Below, one piece after another: positions 43,261 to 55,028 of a DNA stretch of 64,000 nt. The notes below the pieces were generated by a model. That model ran no database searches and was not told the origin of the DNA. It saw only the letters and a program-made list of their open reading frames with translations. The DNA lies in assembly GCF_019565505.1 (NCBI RefSeq), contig NZ_CP067378.1:3258501-3322500 (forward strand), written 5' to 3'. The stretch's first letter is position 1, and each line of letters starts with the position of its first letter. The stretch comes from Flavobacterium davisii. Lineage in GTDB: Bacteria; Bacteroidota; Bacteroidia; Flavobacteriales; Flavobacteriaceae. The translations under genes and the position numbers were made by a program.

Positions 43261-43299
43261 AAAAATGCTCCTAAAATTAACATTTAGGAGCATTTTTTA
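43261..43299 (+). terminator. Rho-independent terminator
   Basis: AAAATGCTCCTAAA and TTTAGGAGCATTTT form a perfect 14-base stem around ATTAACA, followed by T. Confidence 0.9.
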
Positions 43300-43576
43300 T
43301 AGATTAATATTTGTAAAAAGTAAATCACCTAAAAGTTAAACAATCTATTAATTTTAGAATCAAGCCTCCTTATTTCAGATTTTTTATAGCAAACTTAGTT
43401 TTACAACATTGAAGATAATAAAAGGAGTATTTTCAGATTCCAAGTTGTTTTTATCTGTAATAAATTTCTAAAGTGTAATTTGAGTTAAACATAAAAACAT
43501 AATTGATGTATTTTTTTATTATACCATAAATTATATTTATTTTCGTGCTCTGAAAAACTTGAAAAATCAAAATAAA

Positions 43577-44966
43577 ATGAAATACGATATTATAGTTTTA
43601 GGTAGTGGACCGGGTGGTTACGTTACTGCTATTCGTGCATCTCAATTAGGCTTTAAAGTAGCTGTTATTGAAAAAGAAAACTTGGGAGGTATTTGTTTAA
43701 ATTGGGGATGTATACCAACAAAAGCCTTGTTAAAGTCTGCTCAAGTTTTTGATTACCTAAAGCATGCTTCTGACTACGGTCTAAAAGCAGATAATGTAGA
43801 TAAAGATTTTGATGCTGTTATTACTCGCTCAAGAGGTGTTGCTGAAGGAATGAGTAAAGGAGTTCAATTCTTAATGAAAAAAATAAAATAGATGTAATTG
43901 ACGGTTTTGGAAAGGTTAAACCGGAGAAAAAAAGTTGAAGTTACAGATAAAGAAGGTAAAGTAACGGATTATACAGCCGATCATATTATTATAGCTACAG
44001 GGGCTCGTTCACGTGAGTTGCCTAATTTACCACAAGATGGTAAAAAGGTAATAGGATATCGTCAAGCGATGACATTATCTGAACAACCTAAAAAAATGAT
44101 TGTAGTAGGATCAGGTGCTATAGGAGTTGAATTCGCACATTTTTATAATGCCATGGGAACGGAAGTAACAATTGTAGAGTTTATGCCTAATATTGTTCCA
44201 GTTGAAGATGAAGATATATCAAAACAATTTGAACGATCTTTAAAAAAAGCAGGAATTAATATCATGACCAATGCTTCAGTTGAAAAAGTAGATACAACAG
44301 GAGCAGGAGTTAAAGCAACTGTTAAGACAGCTAAAGGAGAAGAAATATTAGAAGCAGATATTGTACTTTCTGCAGTAGGAATTAAAACAAATATTGAAGG
44401 AATAGGATTAGAAGATGTAGGAATTGCTACTGACCGCGATAAAGTTTTAGTTAATGCTTATTACCAAACCAATATTCCGGGATATTATGCAATAGGAGAT
44501 ATAACTCCGAGGTCAAGCTTTAGCACACGTTGCTTCAGCAGAAGGAATTATTTGTGTTGAAAAAATTGCTGGTTTACATGTAGATCCTTTAGATTATGGA
44601 AATATTCCGGGTTGTACCTATGCAACTCCTGAAATTGCATCAGTTGGTTTAACAGAAAAAGCAGCTAAAGAAAAAGGATATGAAATAAAAGTAGGCAAGT
44701 TCCCTTTTTCAGCTTCAGGAAAAGCATCGGCAGCAGGTACCAAAGATGGTTTTGTAAAAGTTATTTTTGATGCTAAATATGGAGAATGGTTAGGTTGTCA
44801 CATGATTGGTGCTGGAGTAACTGATATGATAGCAGAAGCTGTTGTAGCCCGCAAATTAGAAACTACAGGACATGAAATACTAAAAGCTATACATCCACAC
44901 CCTACTATGAGTGAAGCCGTAATGGAAGCCGTTGCGGATGCTTACGGAGAAGTTATCCATTTATAA
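43577..44966 (+). CDS. lpd: Dihydrolipoyl dehydrogenase
   Basis: About 463 residues. It is the E3 subunit of 2-oxoacid dehydrogenase complexes, reoxidising lipoamide with FAD and NAD. I chose the ATG at 43577 (MKYDIIVLGSGPGGYVTAIR). The redox disulfide is GGICLNWGCIPTKALL near residue 42, the NAD loop VVGSGAIGVEFAHFY near 180, and the C-terminal catalytic His-Glu is AIHPHPTMSEAVMEA. Three breaks occur: an A loss near 43888, CCGGAG at 43921-43926 (CCGGGA gives KPGKKVEV) and CCGAGG at 44507-44512 (CCGGG gives DITPGQALAHVASAEG). It is a single-gene unit with a long inverted repeat after it. Confidence 0.95.
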
Positions 44967-45428
44967 AACATAATAAAAGAGGCAATCAAAAAATAAAGCT
45001 AAGTCTACTACTAAAAAAGTTTCATTTAAGAATTGAGTATTCCTTTCTTTGATTAAACTTTTCAAAGTATCACCCTTTGATAACTAGAATAAAGCTTAAT
45101 AAAATCAAACTATTTTTTGAATGCCTCTTTTTTATACCCCTATTCTAATTTAGGATGTTTCTTCTTTTTCTGTATATATTATATTTCTAAATAACGTATA
45201 CCCAATCATAAGCTAAATACAACTTCTATTCTACTTTATACTAATTTTAAATTTCATCTATTCTAATTCATAACTCGTTTTTTAGAATCATTTCTTTCAC
45301 TATCTTTATAATGATAATCGCCTTTTTAATATCTAAAACCAGTTTAAGATAGAGTTAAGATAGGTGTAGCTTACACATTTTTTAAATGAATAAAAGGAAG
45401 TAAACAAACGAGTTGATTATAATACTAA
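44967..45428. other. Intergenic stretch, 460 bases, upstream of the DUF262 pair
   Basis: No gene seen. It contains the long imperfect inverted repeat after lpd (44975-45132) and then about 300 bases of AT-rich sequence, which must include the promoter of the DUF262 genes; no clear TAnnTTTG element stands out. Confidence 0.5.
44975..45132 (+). terminator. Long imperfect inverted repeat, probable lpd terminator
   Basis: AAAAGAGGCAATCAAAAAAT near 44976 is mirrored by ATTTTTTGAATGCCTCTTTT near 45112-45131 across about 110 bases, ending in a T run. The wide loop is unusual for a simple terminator. Confidence 0.5.
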
Positions 45429-46766
45429 ATGAAAGAAAACAAACCTAAAATAATAAAAGTAAGAGATCTACTTACAAATGATCGCGTACAAATACCAAGT
45501 TATCAACGACCTTATAAATGGACTATAAAAAATGTTAATCAATTAATTGATGATCTTTTAATTCATAAAGAAAAATCAGAATATCGTTTAGGAACACTTG
45601 TTATTCATAATCATGATGCTATTTTTGACATTGTCGATGGACAACAAAGAACAATAACATTAATATTAATTGCATACGCAATAACCCAAAAACACAAAAA
45701 AACAATAGACGAAGATAAAATATTGAAAAATTTTAATCCAAAACTTCTAAATTTATCTTTTACAAATAATATTTCAAAAACAAATATTCAAAATAACTAC
45801 AAACAAATTGAAAGAAGAATTGCAGAATTTGATGAAAAATTAATACAATTCTTTTTAGATAAATGTACATTGGTAGAAGTAGTTTTAACCAACATTTCAG
45901 AAGCATTTCAGTTTTTTGATTCCCAAAATGCAAGAGGAAAAGATCTAGAACCTCACGATTTATTAAAAGCATTTCATCTCCGAGAAATGAATAATTTTTC
46001 AACAGAAGAAGAACGTAAAAAAACAGTTGAAAAGTGGGAAAGTTTAGATACCACAAAACTTTCACAATTATTTTCAGAATACTTATTTAGGATTAGAAAT
46101 TGGAGTAGGGGACATTCAGCACGATATTTTTCAAAAAATGAAGTGGATGTTTTCAAAGGTGTAAGTTCGGATATAGAAGAAAATTATCCTTTTCTAGAAA
46201 TGCTTCGAATTACACACTTTTATATCGAAGAATACAATCGTTCATACCACAGGAATATTGATAAACAAAAAATGACTTACCCTTTTCAGATAGATGGAAC
46301 CATTATAAATGGAAAACGATTTTTTGAAATGATTGAACATTATCAAATTATGATAGATAACCTAAAATCAGAAGCAATCAAGGAAAAATATCCTTTATTA
46401 AAAATTATCAAAACTTATGAAGGTAGTTTTCGTACAGGAGATAAATATATTCGTAACTTATTTTACTGTGGATTAATTTATTATCTAGATAAATTTGGTG
46501 ATAAAGAACTATCAAAAGTAATAGATAAAATTTTTATTTGGGCTTATTCTTTACGCCTAAAATTACAAGCAGTTGGACTGGATTCTGTTGATAATTATGC
46601 CCTTAATCTAGGGCATTCTCAAATACAATTATTCAAAAAAATTAAAGAAACTATAAAGCCCCATGATATTTTAAATTTACGATTCGAAATTTTAAAAGAA
46701 AATAGATCGAGTAAAACAGAAGAAATTGTAGAACGATTCAAGAAATTAAAATATTATGAATCATAA
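45429..46766 (+). CDS. DUF262 (GmrS-like) protein, first gene of a pair
   Basis: 445 residues, frame intact. The N-terminal DUF262/ParB-like NTPase fold shows VQIPSYQRPYKWTIKNVNQL then LGTLVIHNHDAIFDIVDGQQ RTITL, containing the hallmark DGQQR near residue 75, and FDSQNARGKDLEPHDLLKAF near 165. The C-terminal half is helical and lacks any visible HNH/DUF1524 motif, so it is unlikely to cut DNA alone. DUF262 supplies the nucleotide-hydrolysing, modified-DNA-sensing half of GmrSD/BrxU-type enzymes. It overlaps the next DUF262 gene by 11 bases. A paired defence role is inference. Confidence 0.88.
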   Translation: MKENKPKIIKVRDLLTNDRVQIPSYQRPYKWTIKNVNQLIDDLLIHKEKSEYRLGTLVIHNHDAIFDIVDGQQRTITLILIAYAITQKHKKTIDEDKILKNFNPKLLNLSFTNNISKTNIQNNYKQIERRIAEFDEKLIQFFLDKCTLVEVVLTNISEAFQFFDSQNARGKDLEPHDLLKAFHLREMNNFSTEEERKKTVEKWESLDTTKLSQLFSEYLFRIRNWSRGHSARYFSKNEVDVFKGVSSDIEENYPFLEMLRITHFYIEEYNRSYHRNIDKQKMTYPFQIDGTIINGKRFFEMIEHYQIMIDNLKSEAIKEKYPLLKIIKTYEGSFRTGDKYIRNLFYCGLIYYLDKFGDKELSKVIDKIFIWAYSLRLKLQAVGLDSVDNYALNLGHSQIQLFKKIKETIKPHDILNLRFEILKENRSSKTEEIVERFKKLKYYES

Positions 46767-48726
46767 AGAACCTAAATATTATAGCATTCAAGAATTATTT
46801 AGTTATGAGGATTATGTAATTCCAATTTATCAAAGAAATTATGAATGGAGTGAACCTCAAATAACACAATTAATACAAGATATAGTAGACTATGTTATTA
46901 AAAATAAAGATACGACCGATATATCTCAATATTATATAGGTTCTTTAATCACTTATGAAAGAAAACTAGAAGGCAACGTAATCTATGAAACTATTGATGG
47001 ACAACAGCGCTTAACCACATTAACCTTATTGCTAAATGTAATCAAAAAGAATATCCAACAATTGATTTATCTTGGTATAAAAAACTCAATTTATCTTTTG
47101 ATAGCCGTAAAATAGCTTCCAATACACTTCTATATCTTTTTAATAAAGAAAGTTTAGATAATAAAGAATGTAATGCTACACTTCAACAAGGGTATTATGA
47201 TGCAAAAAAATCATTGGCAAGAATTTTGGCTGAAAACAATTTAACTATTGAGTGTTTTTGCAACTATTTTTTTGAAAAAGTTACAATCTTACGTGTTCTA
47301 GTTCCTGACGATACAAATTTAAATCACTATTTTGAAATAATGAATAGTCGTGGAGAACAATTAGAGAAACACGAAATTTTAAAAGCAAAAATGCTTGAAA
47401 TCTTAGAAGAAGATCATTTGAAATATGCTTTCAATTTAATTTGGGAAGCAACTTCAAACATGGAAAAATACGTACAATATGGTTTTTCAGTTACACAAAG
47501 ACATGAACTATTTGGTGAGAATGATTGGAACAATTTAATTAACCCAGAAAATGTTTATTCTAAATTAAAAATTCCAAACAATAATCAAATTACAGAAGAA
47601 GCTTTTACAATAAGCCAACTTCTTGCAAAAAATATAAATTTTACCTCAGATAATTCAAGTACTACAGATGAAAACCCAGAACGATTTAATACAATCATTA
47701 ATTTTTCAAATTTTCTACTTCACATTTTAAGAATACAAACAAAATCCAATGTTCCATTAGATGACAAACAATTATTGGAATTGTTCGATCCTTTTTAAAG
47801 AATAATGATAAAAAGAATTTGTAAAAGAATTTGGTTATAATTTGTTAAAAGGTAAATTATATTTTGACAAGTACATTATAAAAAGAGAATTTACAAAAGG
47901 ATCAGATCATTGGAGTTTAAAACGATTAAAATGGTATGATGGAAATAAAGTAGGCTATGTAAATACTTTTGATGTAGATAATGTGGAAATGATAGAAGGC
48001 ATTAATAGAGAAATTCTAATGTTATTATCTATGTTTCATGTTTCAAATCCAACTTTAGTTTACAAACATTGGTTAAACGCCTCTTTGAAATTTACTTTAG
48101 AATATTCTGGAACTAATTTAGCAAATGACTATAAATCATATCTTGAAAATCTTGCTAAAGCATTTTTGAATGATCGATTCTTAGCAATCAATCCCAAAGA
48201 TTATTTTGAAATAATTTATATAAATGAAGGAAAACAAAAAAATATTGAAACGGCTATTGATATAAATAAACTTCATCAAGGAACAACCGTAGAAAACTTT
48301 ATATTTAATTATTTGGATTATTTATTATGGCAAAATTATAGAACAGATAATCGTGAATATTTTAAAGTAAAAGGAGAAAAAATATTAATAGACAATCGTA
48401 TAAAAGATTTTGAGTATACCTTTAGAAGTTCAGTAGAACATTATTACCCTCAAAATCCTATTGATAAAAATTTAAAAATAAAAGAACAAGATATAGAATG
48501 GTTAGATAATTTCGGGAATTTATGTTTAATTAGCGGTAGCAAAAATTCACGTTTAAGCAATTTTATGCCAACTGCAAAGAAAGATTATTATACAGGAAGT
48601 AAAACGATTGACAGTATAAAACAACGTATTATGATGGAATATGAATATTGGGATATAAATAGATTGAATGGACTTAATGAAATAAAAGAACATGGTCAAG
48701 AAATGATTCAAATCCTTAAAAAATAA
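46756..48726 (+). CDS. DUF262-DUF1524 (GmrSD-like) nuclease, second gene of a pair
   Basis: About 656 residues after restoring three one-base losses (near 47045, 47798 and 47815). DUF262 N-domain: YVIPIYQRNYEWSEPQITQL, GSLITYERKLEGNVIYETID then GQQRLTTLTLLLNVI, and YFEIMNSRGEQLEKHEILKA. The C-terminal DUF1524 HNH-type nuclease is at the end: SSVEHYYPQNP (catalytic His) and WLDNFGNLCLISGSKNSRLS then NFMPTAKK. This is the architecture of single-chain GmrSD/BrxU type IV restriction enzymes that cut modified phage DNA. It is translationally coupled to the upstream DUF262 gene. Target modification cannot be predicted. Confidence 0.88.
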
Positions 48727-48795
48727 TACTTACAAACAGAATAAAATTTTAATTACTTTTATTAATAGCTAAAATTACCTCTAATAAAATTGATC

Positions 48796-49185
48796 ATGAG
48801 ATACAAAACGCATAAGTGGGTTAGACCAGAAGATTTAAACGCAAACGGAACTCTTTTTGGAGGAAAGTTGTTATCATGGATAGATGATGAAGCCGCTCTT
48901 TATTCAATAGTTATTCTAAAAAATAATAAGATTGTTACAAAATTTATGTCTGAAATAAATTTTATGAGTTCAGCTCGACAAGGTGACATTATAGAAATAG
49001 GACTCGATGTCATTAAATTCGGGAAGACATCTATTACAATGAAATGTGAGGTTAAAAATATAATGACAAAAGCTACTATTATAACAGTAGATTCTATTAC
49101 AATGGTTAATTTAGATAGTTTTGGACAACCAGCTAATCATGGTAAAACACAATCAGATTTAGCTTTAGATGAAAAAAGTATTTAA
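48796..49185 (+). CDS. Acyl-CoA thioesterase, hotdog fold
   Basis: 129 residues from the ATG at 48796 (MRYKTHKWVRPEDLNANGTL); a TTG two codons upstream is less likely. NANGTLFGGKLLSWIDDEAA is the YciA/BFIT catalytic segment, with Asn, Gly-Gly and Asp positions kept, and MSEINFMSSARQGDIIEIGL follows. It hydrolyses acyl-CoA to acid and CoA in the cytoplasm; the chain length preference is unknown. The frame is intact. It follows the DUF262 pair by 70 bases on the same strand but is a housekeeping-type gene. Confidence 0.88.
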   Translation: MRYKTHKWVRPEDLNANGTLFGGKLLSWIDDEAALYSIVILKNNKIVTKFMSEINFMSSARQGDIIEIGLDVIKFGKTSITMKCEVKNIMTKATIITVDSITMVNLDSFGQPANHGKTQSDLALDEKSI

Positions 49186-49312
49186 TTTCCTTTTAAATCA
49201 ATAAAAACAATTCAAAATAAAAAATAATATTTCGTTTATTCTCTCAAAATACGAGTAAATTGGTAATTCATAATAGTAAATTTGTTTGGTCCCCGATTTA
49301 GATTTTTTATTT

Positions 49313-49385
49313 AAACTCAAATTCCGTATGAGAAGGTTGGCTTCTCTAATTCACTTCGTTCAAGTCTAATGCGGAATTTGGGTTA
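49313..49385. repeat. Palindromic element, family B, copy 2 (short)
   Basis: Ends AAACTCAAATTCCGTATGAG and CTAATGCGGAATTTGGGTTA are imperfect inverted repeats matching the ends of the element at 12962-13162, but the interior is only about 30 bases. Confidence 0.65.
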
Positions 49386-49450
49386 GATTGTTAAAGTAAA
49401 AAAACTAAAAAAAGTTAAATGAAAGAATTATTTAGTCACATTCCTAAAAA

Positions 49451-50178
49451 TTAATAAAGCATTCTTATTTCCTTGATTCCGAATACTTTTGTACTATCAT
49501 CTTCCAACGCAATTTCAATTAAACCATCTTGATTAACTTTTTTTATAATTCCCATAAACTTATGATGATTGTGATCCTCAAATGCTACAGGCTTATTAAT
49601 TTTAAATAAATAATTATGATAACTATTCCATAAATCTATTTTATCATTTTTAAGCTTTTCTAAATTAATTTTTAACCTTGTTAGTATAGTAAACAATATT
49701 GCTTCTATATCATATTCTTTACTTGTAATACATTTTAATGAAGATGCTTGAGGAAGATTTTGAAAGTTTTCTTGATTTATATTAAGTCCAATACCAACAA
49801 TAGATTCTATTTCTTGATTTCCTTTAAAATTATTTTCGATCAATATACCCGAAATTTTTTTATTACCTGACATAATGTCGTTTGGCCATTTTATATATAA
49901 GTCAGGAATATGGTAGTCTTCCAGAGCTTCTTTTATCGTTACTGCAATAGTTATATTAAGGTCAAAAATAGTAATGTCTTTTTTGATTGTATTTTTTATT
50001 AATATACTGGTTATTAGGTTTTTATTGTCTTCTGTGTTCCAGTTACTTCCCATCTGACCTCTGCCTTTCCATTGACTTTTAGCAGTCACTACAGTAAAAT
50101 TTTCAAGTACTTGATCTTGTGAAAGTTTTTTAAAAAATCATTAGTAGAATCTATGGCATTGAGTTTGATTAGTTTCAT
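49451..50178 (-). CDS. birA: Biotin--[acetyl-CoA-carboxylase] ligase
   Basis: About 243 residues from the ATG at 50178 (MKLIKLNAIDSTNDFLK) after restoring one A near 50138. It activates biotin to biotinyl-AMP and attaches it to carboxylase. Motifs: STN near the start, GRGQMGSNW (adenylate loop), IKWPNDIMSGNKKISGILIE with the catalytic Lys, and VGIGLNINQENF. There is no N-terminal helix-turn-helix, so it is a ligase only and not a repressor. It is divergent from rsfS across about 100 bases. Confidence 0.93.
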
Positions 50179-50247
50179 GTACTGTAATTTGAAATAGTAA
50201 AATTTAAGTATCTATTTTTTATCTTTCAAAATAAAGACAAAAAACAA

Positions 50248-50255
50248 TAACTTTG
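50248..50255 (+). promoter_or_regulatory. Candidate -7 element TAACTTTG for rsfS-ftsH
   Basis: Matches TAnnTTTG about 24 bases before the rsfS start. Confidence 0.6.
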
Positions 50256-50278
50256 CGAAAAATAATTATTCAAAATAA

Positions 50279-50650
50279 ATGGCGAACAAAGAAGTAGGAA
50301 ATGATATTTTATTAGCAAATATCATTAAAGGTATTGAAGACGTAAAAGGAAATGATATAGATATTTTAGATCTTAGAGAATTAGAAAATACAGTTTGTGA
50401 TTATTTTGTTATTTGTAATGGTACCTCAAATACACAAGTTAATGCAATTGTTAATTCTGTTCAAAAAGCTGTTTCAAAAGAGCTCAAAGAAAAACCTTGG
50501 CATGTTGAAGGAACTGATAATGGAGAATGGGTATTGATGGACTACGTACATATAGTAGTTCATGTTTTCCAAAAACATATTAGAGAATATTACAACATAG
50601 AAAGTCTTTGGGGAGATGCTAAAATTACATCAATCGAAAATAAATATTAA
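50279..50650 (+). CDS. rsfS: Ribosomal silencing factor RsfS
   Basis: 123 residues, full length. RsfS binds L14 of the 50S subunit and blocks subunit joining in starvation. Family segments are [56 protein letters not shown] and [19 protein letters not shown]. The frame is intact. It is 14 bases upstream of ftsH in the conserved flavobacterial order and shares its transcript. Confidence 0.95.
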   Translation: MANKEVGNDILLANIIKGIEDVKGNDIDILDLRELENTVCDYFVICNGTSNTQVNAIVNSVQKAVSKELKEKPWHVEGTDNGEWVLMDYVHIVVHVFQKHIREYYNIESLWGDAKITSIENKY

Positions 50651-50664
50651 TTGTTAGAGTATCT

Positions 50665-52588
<1,924 letters not shown>

Positions 52589-52609
52589 AACTTAGTTAAT
52601 AAAATCTTT

Positions 52610-52652
52610 AAAAAACTCAATCTTATGTTAAAATTCGATTGAGTTTTTTTTT
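52610..52652 (+). terminator. Rho-independent terminator after ftsH
   Basis: AAAAACTCAATC and GATTGAGTTTTTTT pair across a 14-base loop. The final T run merges into the promoter element of the next gene. Confidence 0.8.
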
Positions 52653-52659
52653 AACTTTG
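52652..52659 (+). promoter_or_regulatory. Candidate -7 element TAACTTTG for the LUD-cdsA-psd genes
   Basis: Matches TAnnTTTG directly after the ftsH terminator T run and 37 bases before the ATG at 52697. Confidence 0.55.
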
Positions 52660-52696
52660 CCTATTAAACCAAACTACTTCTATTTGTAAGTAATAT

Positions 52697-53303
52697 ATGA
52701 GTATTTTTAGGAAAATTTTTGGGTCAAGTAATGATGCTTCTCAAGAAGCTAATGAAAGTGAATATAACCCTTTTCAAGAAGTAAATGTTAATTTACCAGT
52801 AGATGAGTTGTTTACTTTAAATTTTAAAAAAAATGGAGGTAAATTCTTATACTGTGAAAATTTAGCAGAATTAAATGAACAATTTGAAAATATTTTAGAA
52901 GAAAATGATTGGTTCGAATCAGAAGCCATTTGTTTAGAGTCTAAATTATTTGGAATGTTAGATTCCAATAATATAAGCTATTCGGATGTCACAAGTCCAA
53001 AATTTTTATTAGCAACTTGTGAAGGACTTATAGCAGAAGATGGTTCTATTATGTTTTCTTCTACTCAAATAAAACAAAATAAAATAAATGAATTACCAGA
53101 CAATATAATAGTTATTGCAGCTACTAGTCAGATGGTTCCCTGGTAAAAGTGATGGACTACGTGAAATAAAAAAACGTTATACAACCAATTATCCCACTAA
53201 TATTACAACCATTAAGTATTTTGAAAAAGTGAAAGAAGAAGATTTTCTTCGTTACGGAAGTTCTCCAAAAAATTTATATTTACTTTTATTAGAAGATTTA
53301 TAG
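52697..53303 (+). CDS. LUD-domain protein (LutC/YkgG-like)
   Basis: About 202 residues. The frame breaks at 53138-53143, where CCCTGG has an extra C; CCTGG gives VPGKSDGLREIKKRY. Features of the LUD family are the N-terminal LFTLNFKKNGGKFLYCENLA, a central FLLATCEGLIAEDGSIMFSS and the C-terminal ..IKKRYTTNYPTNITTIKY. LutC-type proteins act in lactate oxidation, but this single-domain flavobacterial form beside ftsH and cdsA has no known role and no lutA/lutB partner is near. It ends one base before cdsA. Confidence 0.8.
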
Positions 53304-53304
53304 C

Positions 53305-54108
53305 ATGAACGAAACAGTAGTCCGTGCATTATCAGGTGCTATATATGTTGCTCTGTTAGTGTCTGCTAGTCTATATTCAAAAGAATCCTTTTTAATTCTT
53401 TTTGGACTTTTTTTATTACAAGCAGTAAATGAATTTACGAATTTAGTTAGAATAAATAAAATACTAGCTTTTTCATTAGCTACTATTTCGTACTTAAATT
53501 TTACTTATTTTAATAATTATCATTTTAACAATTGGATGTTAACAATTATTAGCTTAATAGTATTAATTCTTCTTTTTAATTGGTTGTTTGACAATAAAAT
53601 TAAAAATATAAATTCTTTAAGTTGGATAGTACTGATAGGTTATATTATTATTCCATTCATATTAATTACCAAATTAGGTCAAATAGAAGAAAACCATTAC
53701 CCTCATATTATAATAGGAATCTTTATTTTGATATGGATAAATGATACCTTTGCTTATTTGGTAGGGAAAAAGTTCGGGAAAAGAAAATTGTTTGAAAAAA
53801 TTTCGCCTAAAAAAACAATAGAAGGCTTTTTAGGTGGTACCATATTTACTATACTAGCTAGTTTTTTAATAAGCCGATATTATGTAAATTTGTTTCCAAT
53901 TGGATATTGGATTCTAATTGCTCTTTTTACAAGTTTTTTTGGTACAATTGGAGATTTAGTAGAATCAAAATTTAAACGTTCAGCAGGAGTTAAAGATAGT
54001 GGTAGTATTATGCCGAGTCATGGAGGTATATTAGACCGATTAGATAGTGTTATTTTTACAGCCCCATTTATTTATTTATTATTAAAAATTGTAGGATATG
54101 TTTCATAA
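53305..54108 (+). CDS. cdsA: Phosphatidate cytidylyltransferase
   Basis: 267 residues, about eight membrane helices, frame intact. It makes CDP-diacylglycerol from phosphatidate and CTP at the inner membrane. The C-terminal signature is SKFKRSAGVKDSGSIMPSHG followed by GILDRLDSVIF, with Ser in place of the usual Gly of PGHGG. WINDTFAYLVGKKFGKRKLF and ISPKKTIEGFLGG precede it. It overlaps psd by 11 bases, and the two enzymes catalyse steps of the same phosphatidylethanolamine route. Confidence 0.95.
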   Translation: MNETVVRALSGAIYVALLVSASLYSKESFLILFGLFLLQAVNEFTNLVRINKILAFSLATISYLNFTYFNNYHFNNWMLTIISLIVLILLFNWLFDNKIKNINSLSWIVLIGYIIIPFILITKLGQIEENHYPHIIIGIFILIWINDTFAYLVGKKFGKRKLFEKISPKKTIEGFLGGTIFTILASFLISRYYVNLFPIGYWILIALFTSFFGTIGDLVESKFKRSAGVKDSGSIMPSHGGILDRLDSVIFTAPFIYLLLKIVGYVS

Positions 54109-54751
54109 GGAAGGAATTAAAATTATTTCAGTAGCTTCGATAATAATGATTATTGGCTTATTTTTAGCTGATAAGTTTTTAATTGATATTGCATGGTTAC
54201 GCTTAAGTGTGCAAATATTAATTTTGTTTCTCTATGTAATGATTTTACAATTTTTCAGAAATCCTAATAGAAAAATACAGGCTAATGAACATACTATATT
54301 AGCTCCTGTTGATGGTAAAGTCGTAGTAATAGAAGAAGTATATGAAGAAGAATACTTTAAAGATAAGCGTTTAATGGTTTCTATCTTTATGTCTCCAATA
54401 AATGTCCATGTAACCCGTTATGCTGTTTCAGGAATTGTTAAGTATAGCAAATATCATCCGGGTAAATATTTAGTAGCTTGGCATCCAAAAGCCAGTACAG
54501 AAAATGAACGTACTTCCGTAGTGGTTGAAAACAAAATCTTTGGAGAAATTTTATACCGTCAAATTGCAGGAGCTTTAGCAAAAAGAATTGTAAATTATGC
54601 AAAAGAAGGAGATCTAGCTATCCAAGGAACAGATGCAGGATTTATAAAATTTGGTTCACGTGTAGATTTATACCTACCATTAGGTACCAAAATTAATGTG
54701 AAACTACAAGAAAAAGCAATTGGAAATCACACAGTTATTGCCGAAGCTTAA
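54098..54751 (+). CDS. psd: Phosphatidylserine decarboxylase (short form)
   Basis: 217 residues, frame intact; one or two N-terminal membrane helices (IKIISVASIIMIIGLFLAD). It converts phosphatidylserine to phosphatidylethanolamine. ILAPVDGKVVVIEEV, SIFMSPINVHVTRYAVSG and KYHPGKYLVAWHPKASTENE match the PSD-A type. The self-cleavage site is FGSRVDLYLP, where Ser becomes the pyruvoyl group. It overlaps cdsA and ends two bases before the acyl-CoA-binding protein gene. Confidence 0.95.
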   Translation: MFHKEGIKIISVASIIMIIGLFLADKFLIDIAWLRLSVQILILFLYVMILQFFRNPNRKIQANEHTILAPVDGKVVVIEEVYEEEYFKDKRLMVSIFMSPINVHVTRYAVSGIVKYSKYHPGKYLVAWHPKASTENERTSVVVENKIFGEILYRQIAGALAKRIVNYAKEGDLAIQGTDAGFIKFGSRVDLYLPLGTKINVKLQEKAIGNHTVIAEA

Positions 54752-54752
54752 A

Positions 54753-55028
54753 ATGTTTGATCAAGAATTAGATATTAAATTCAGAGAAGCTTTTATAAAA
54801 GTTTCTAAAATGAAGCAGGATTCCCTTCCTCAGGATATTATGTTACGTTTATATGCTTATTATAAACAAGCTAGTTATGGTTCTATATCCAATATGGATT
54901 ATAACAGTCTGGATGTAAGAGATGCTTTTAAGCTAAACGCTTGGATGCAAGTAAGTAATTTATCTATTGAAGAAGCTAAAAAAAACTATATTGATTTAGT
55001 AAACGAAATAGTTACAATAAATGAGTAA
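54753..55028 (+). CDS. Acyl-CoA-binding protein
   Basis: 91 residues from the ATG at 54753 (MFDQELDIKFREAFIKVSKM). A four-helix ACBP fold is indicated by QDIMLRLYAYYKQASYGSIS (the YxxYKQA core), DVRDAFKLNAWMQVSNLSIE and EAKKNYIDLVNEIV. It carries long-chain acyl-CoA in the cytoplasm and fits with the phospholipid genes before it. The stop overlaps the start of the next gene by 8 bases. Confidence 0.93.
   Translation: MFDQELDIKFREAFIKVSKMKQDSLPQDIMLRLYAYYKQASYGSISNMDYNSLDVRDAFKLNAWMQVSNLSIEEAKKNYIDLVNEIVTINE

Noticed and set aside
52905..52925. tRNA T-loop-like GGTTCGAATC
   Set aside because: It lies inside the LUD coding frame and no acceptor or anticodon stems surround it.
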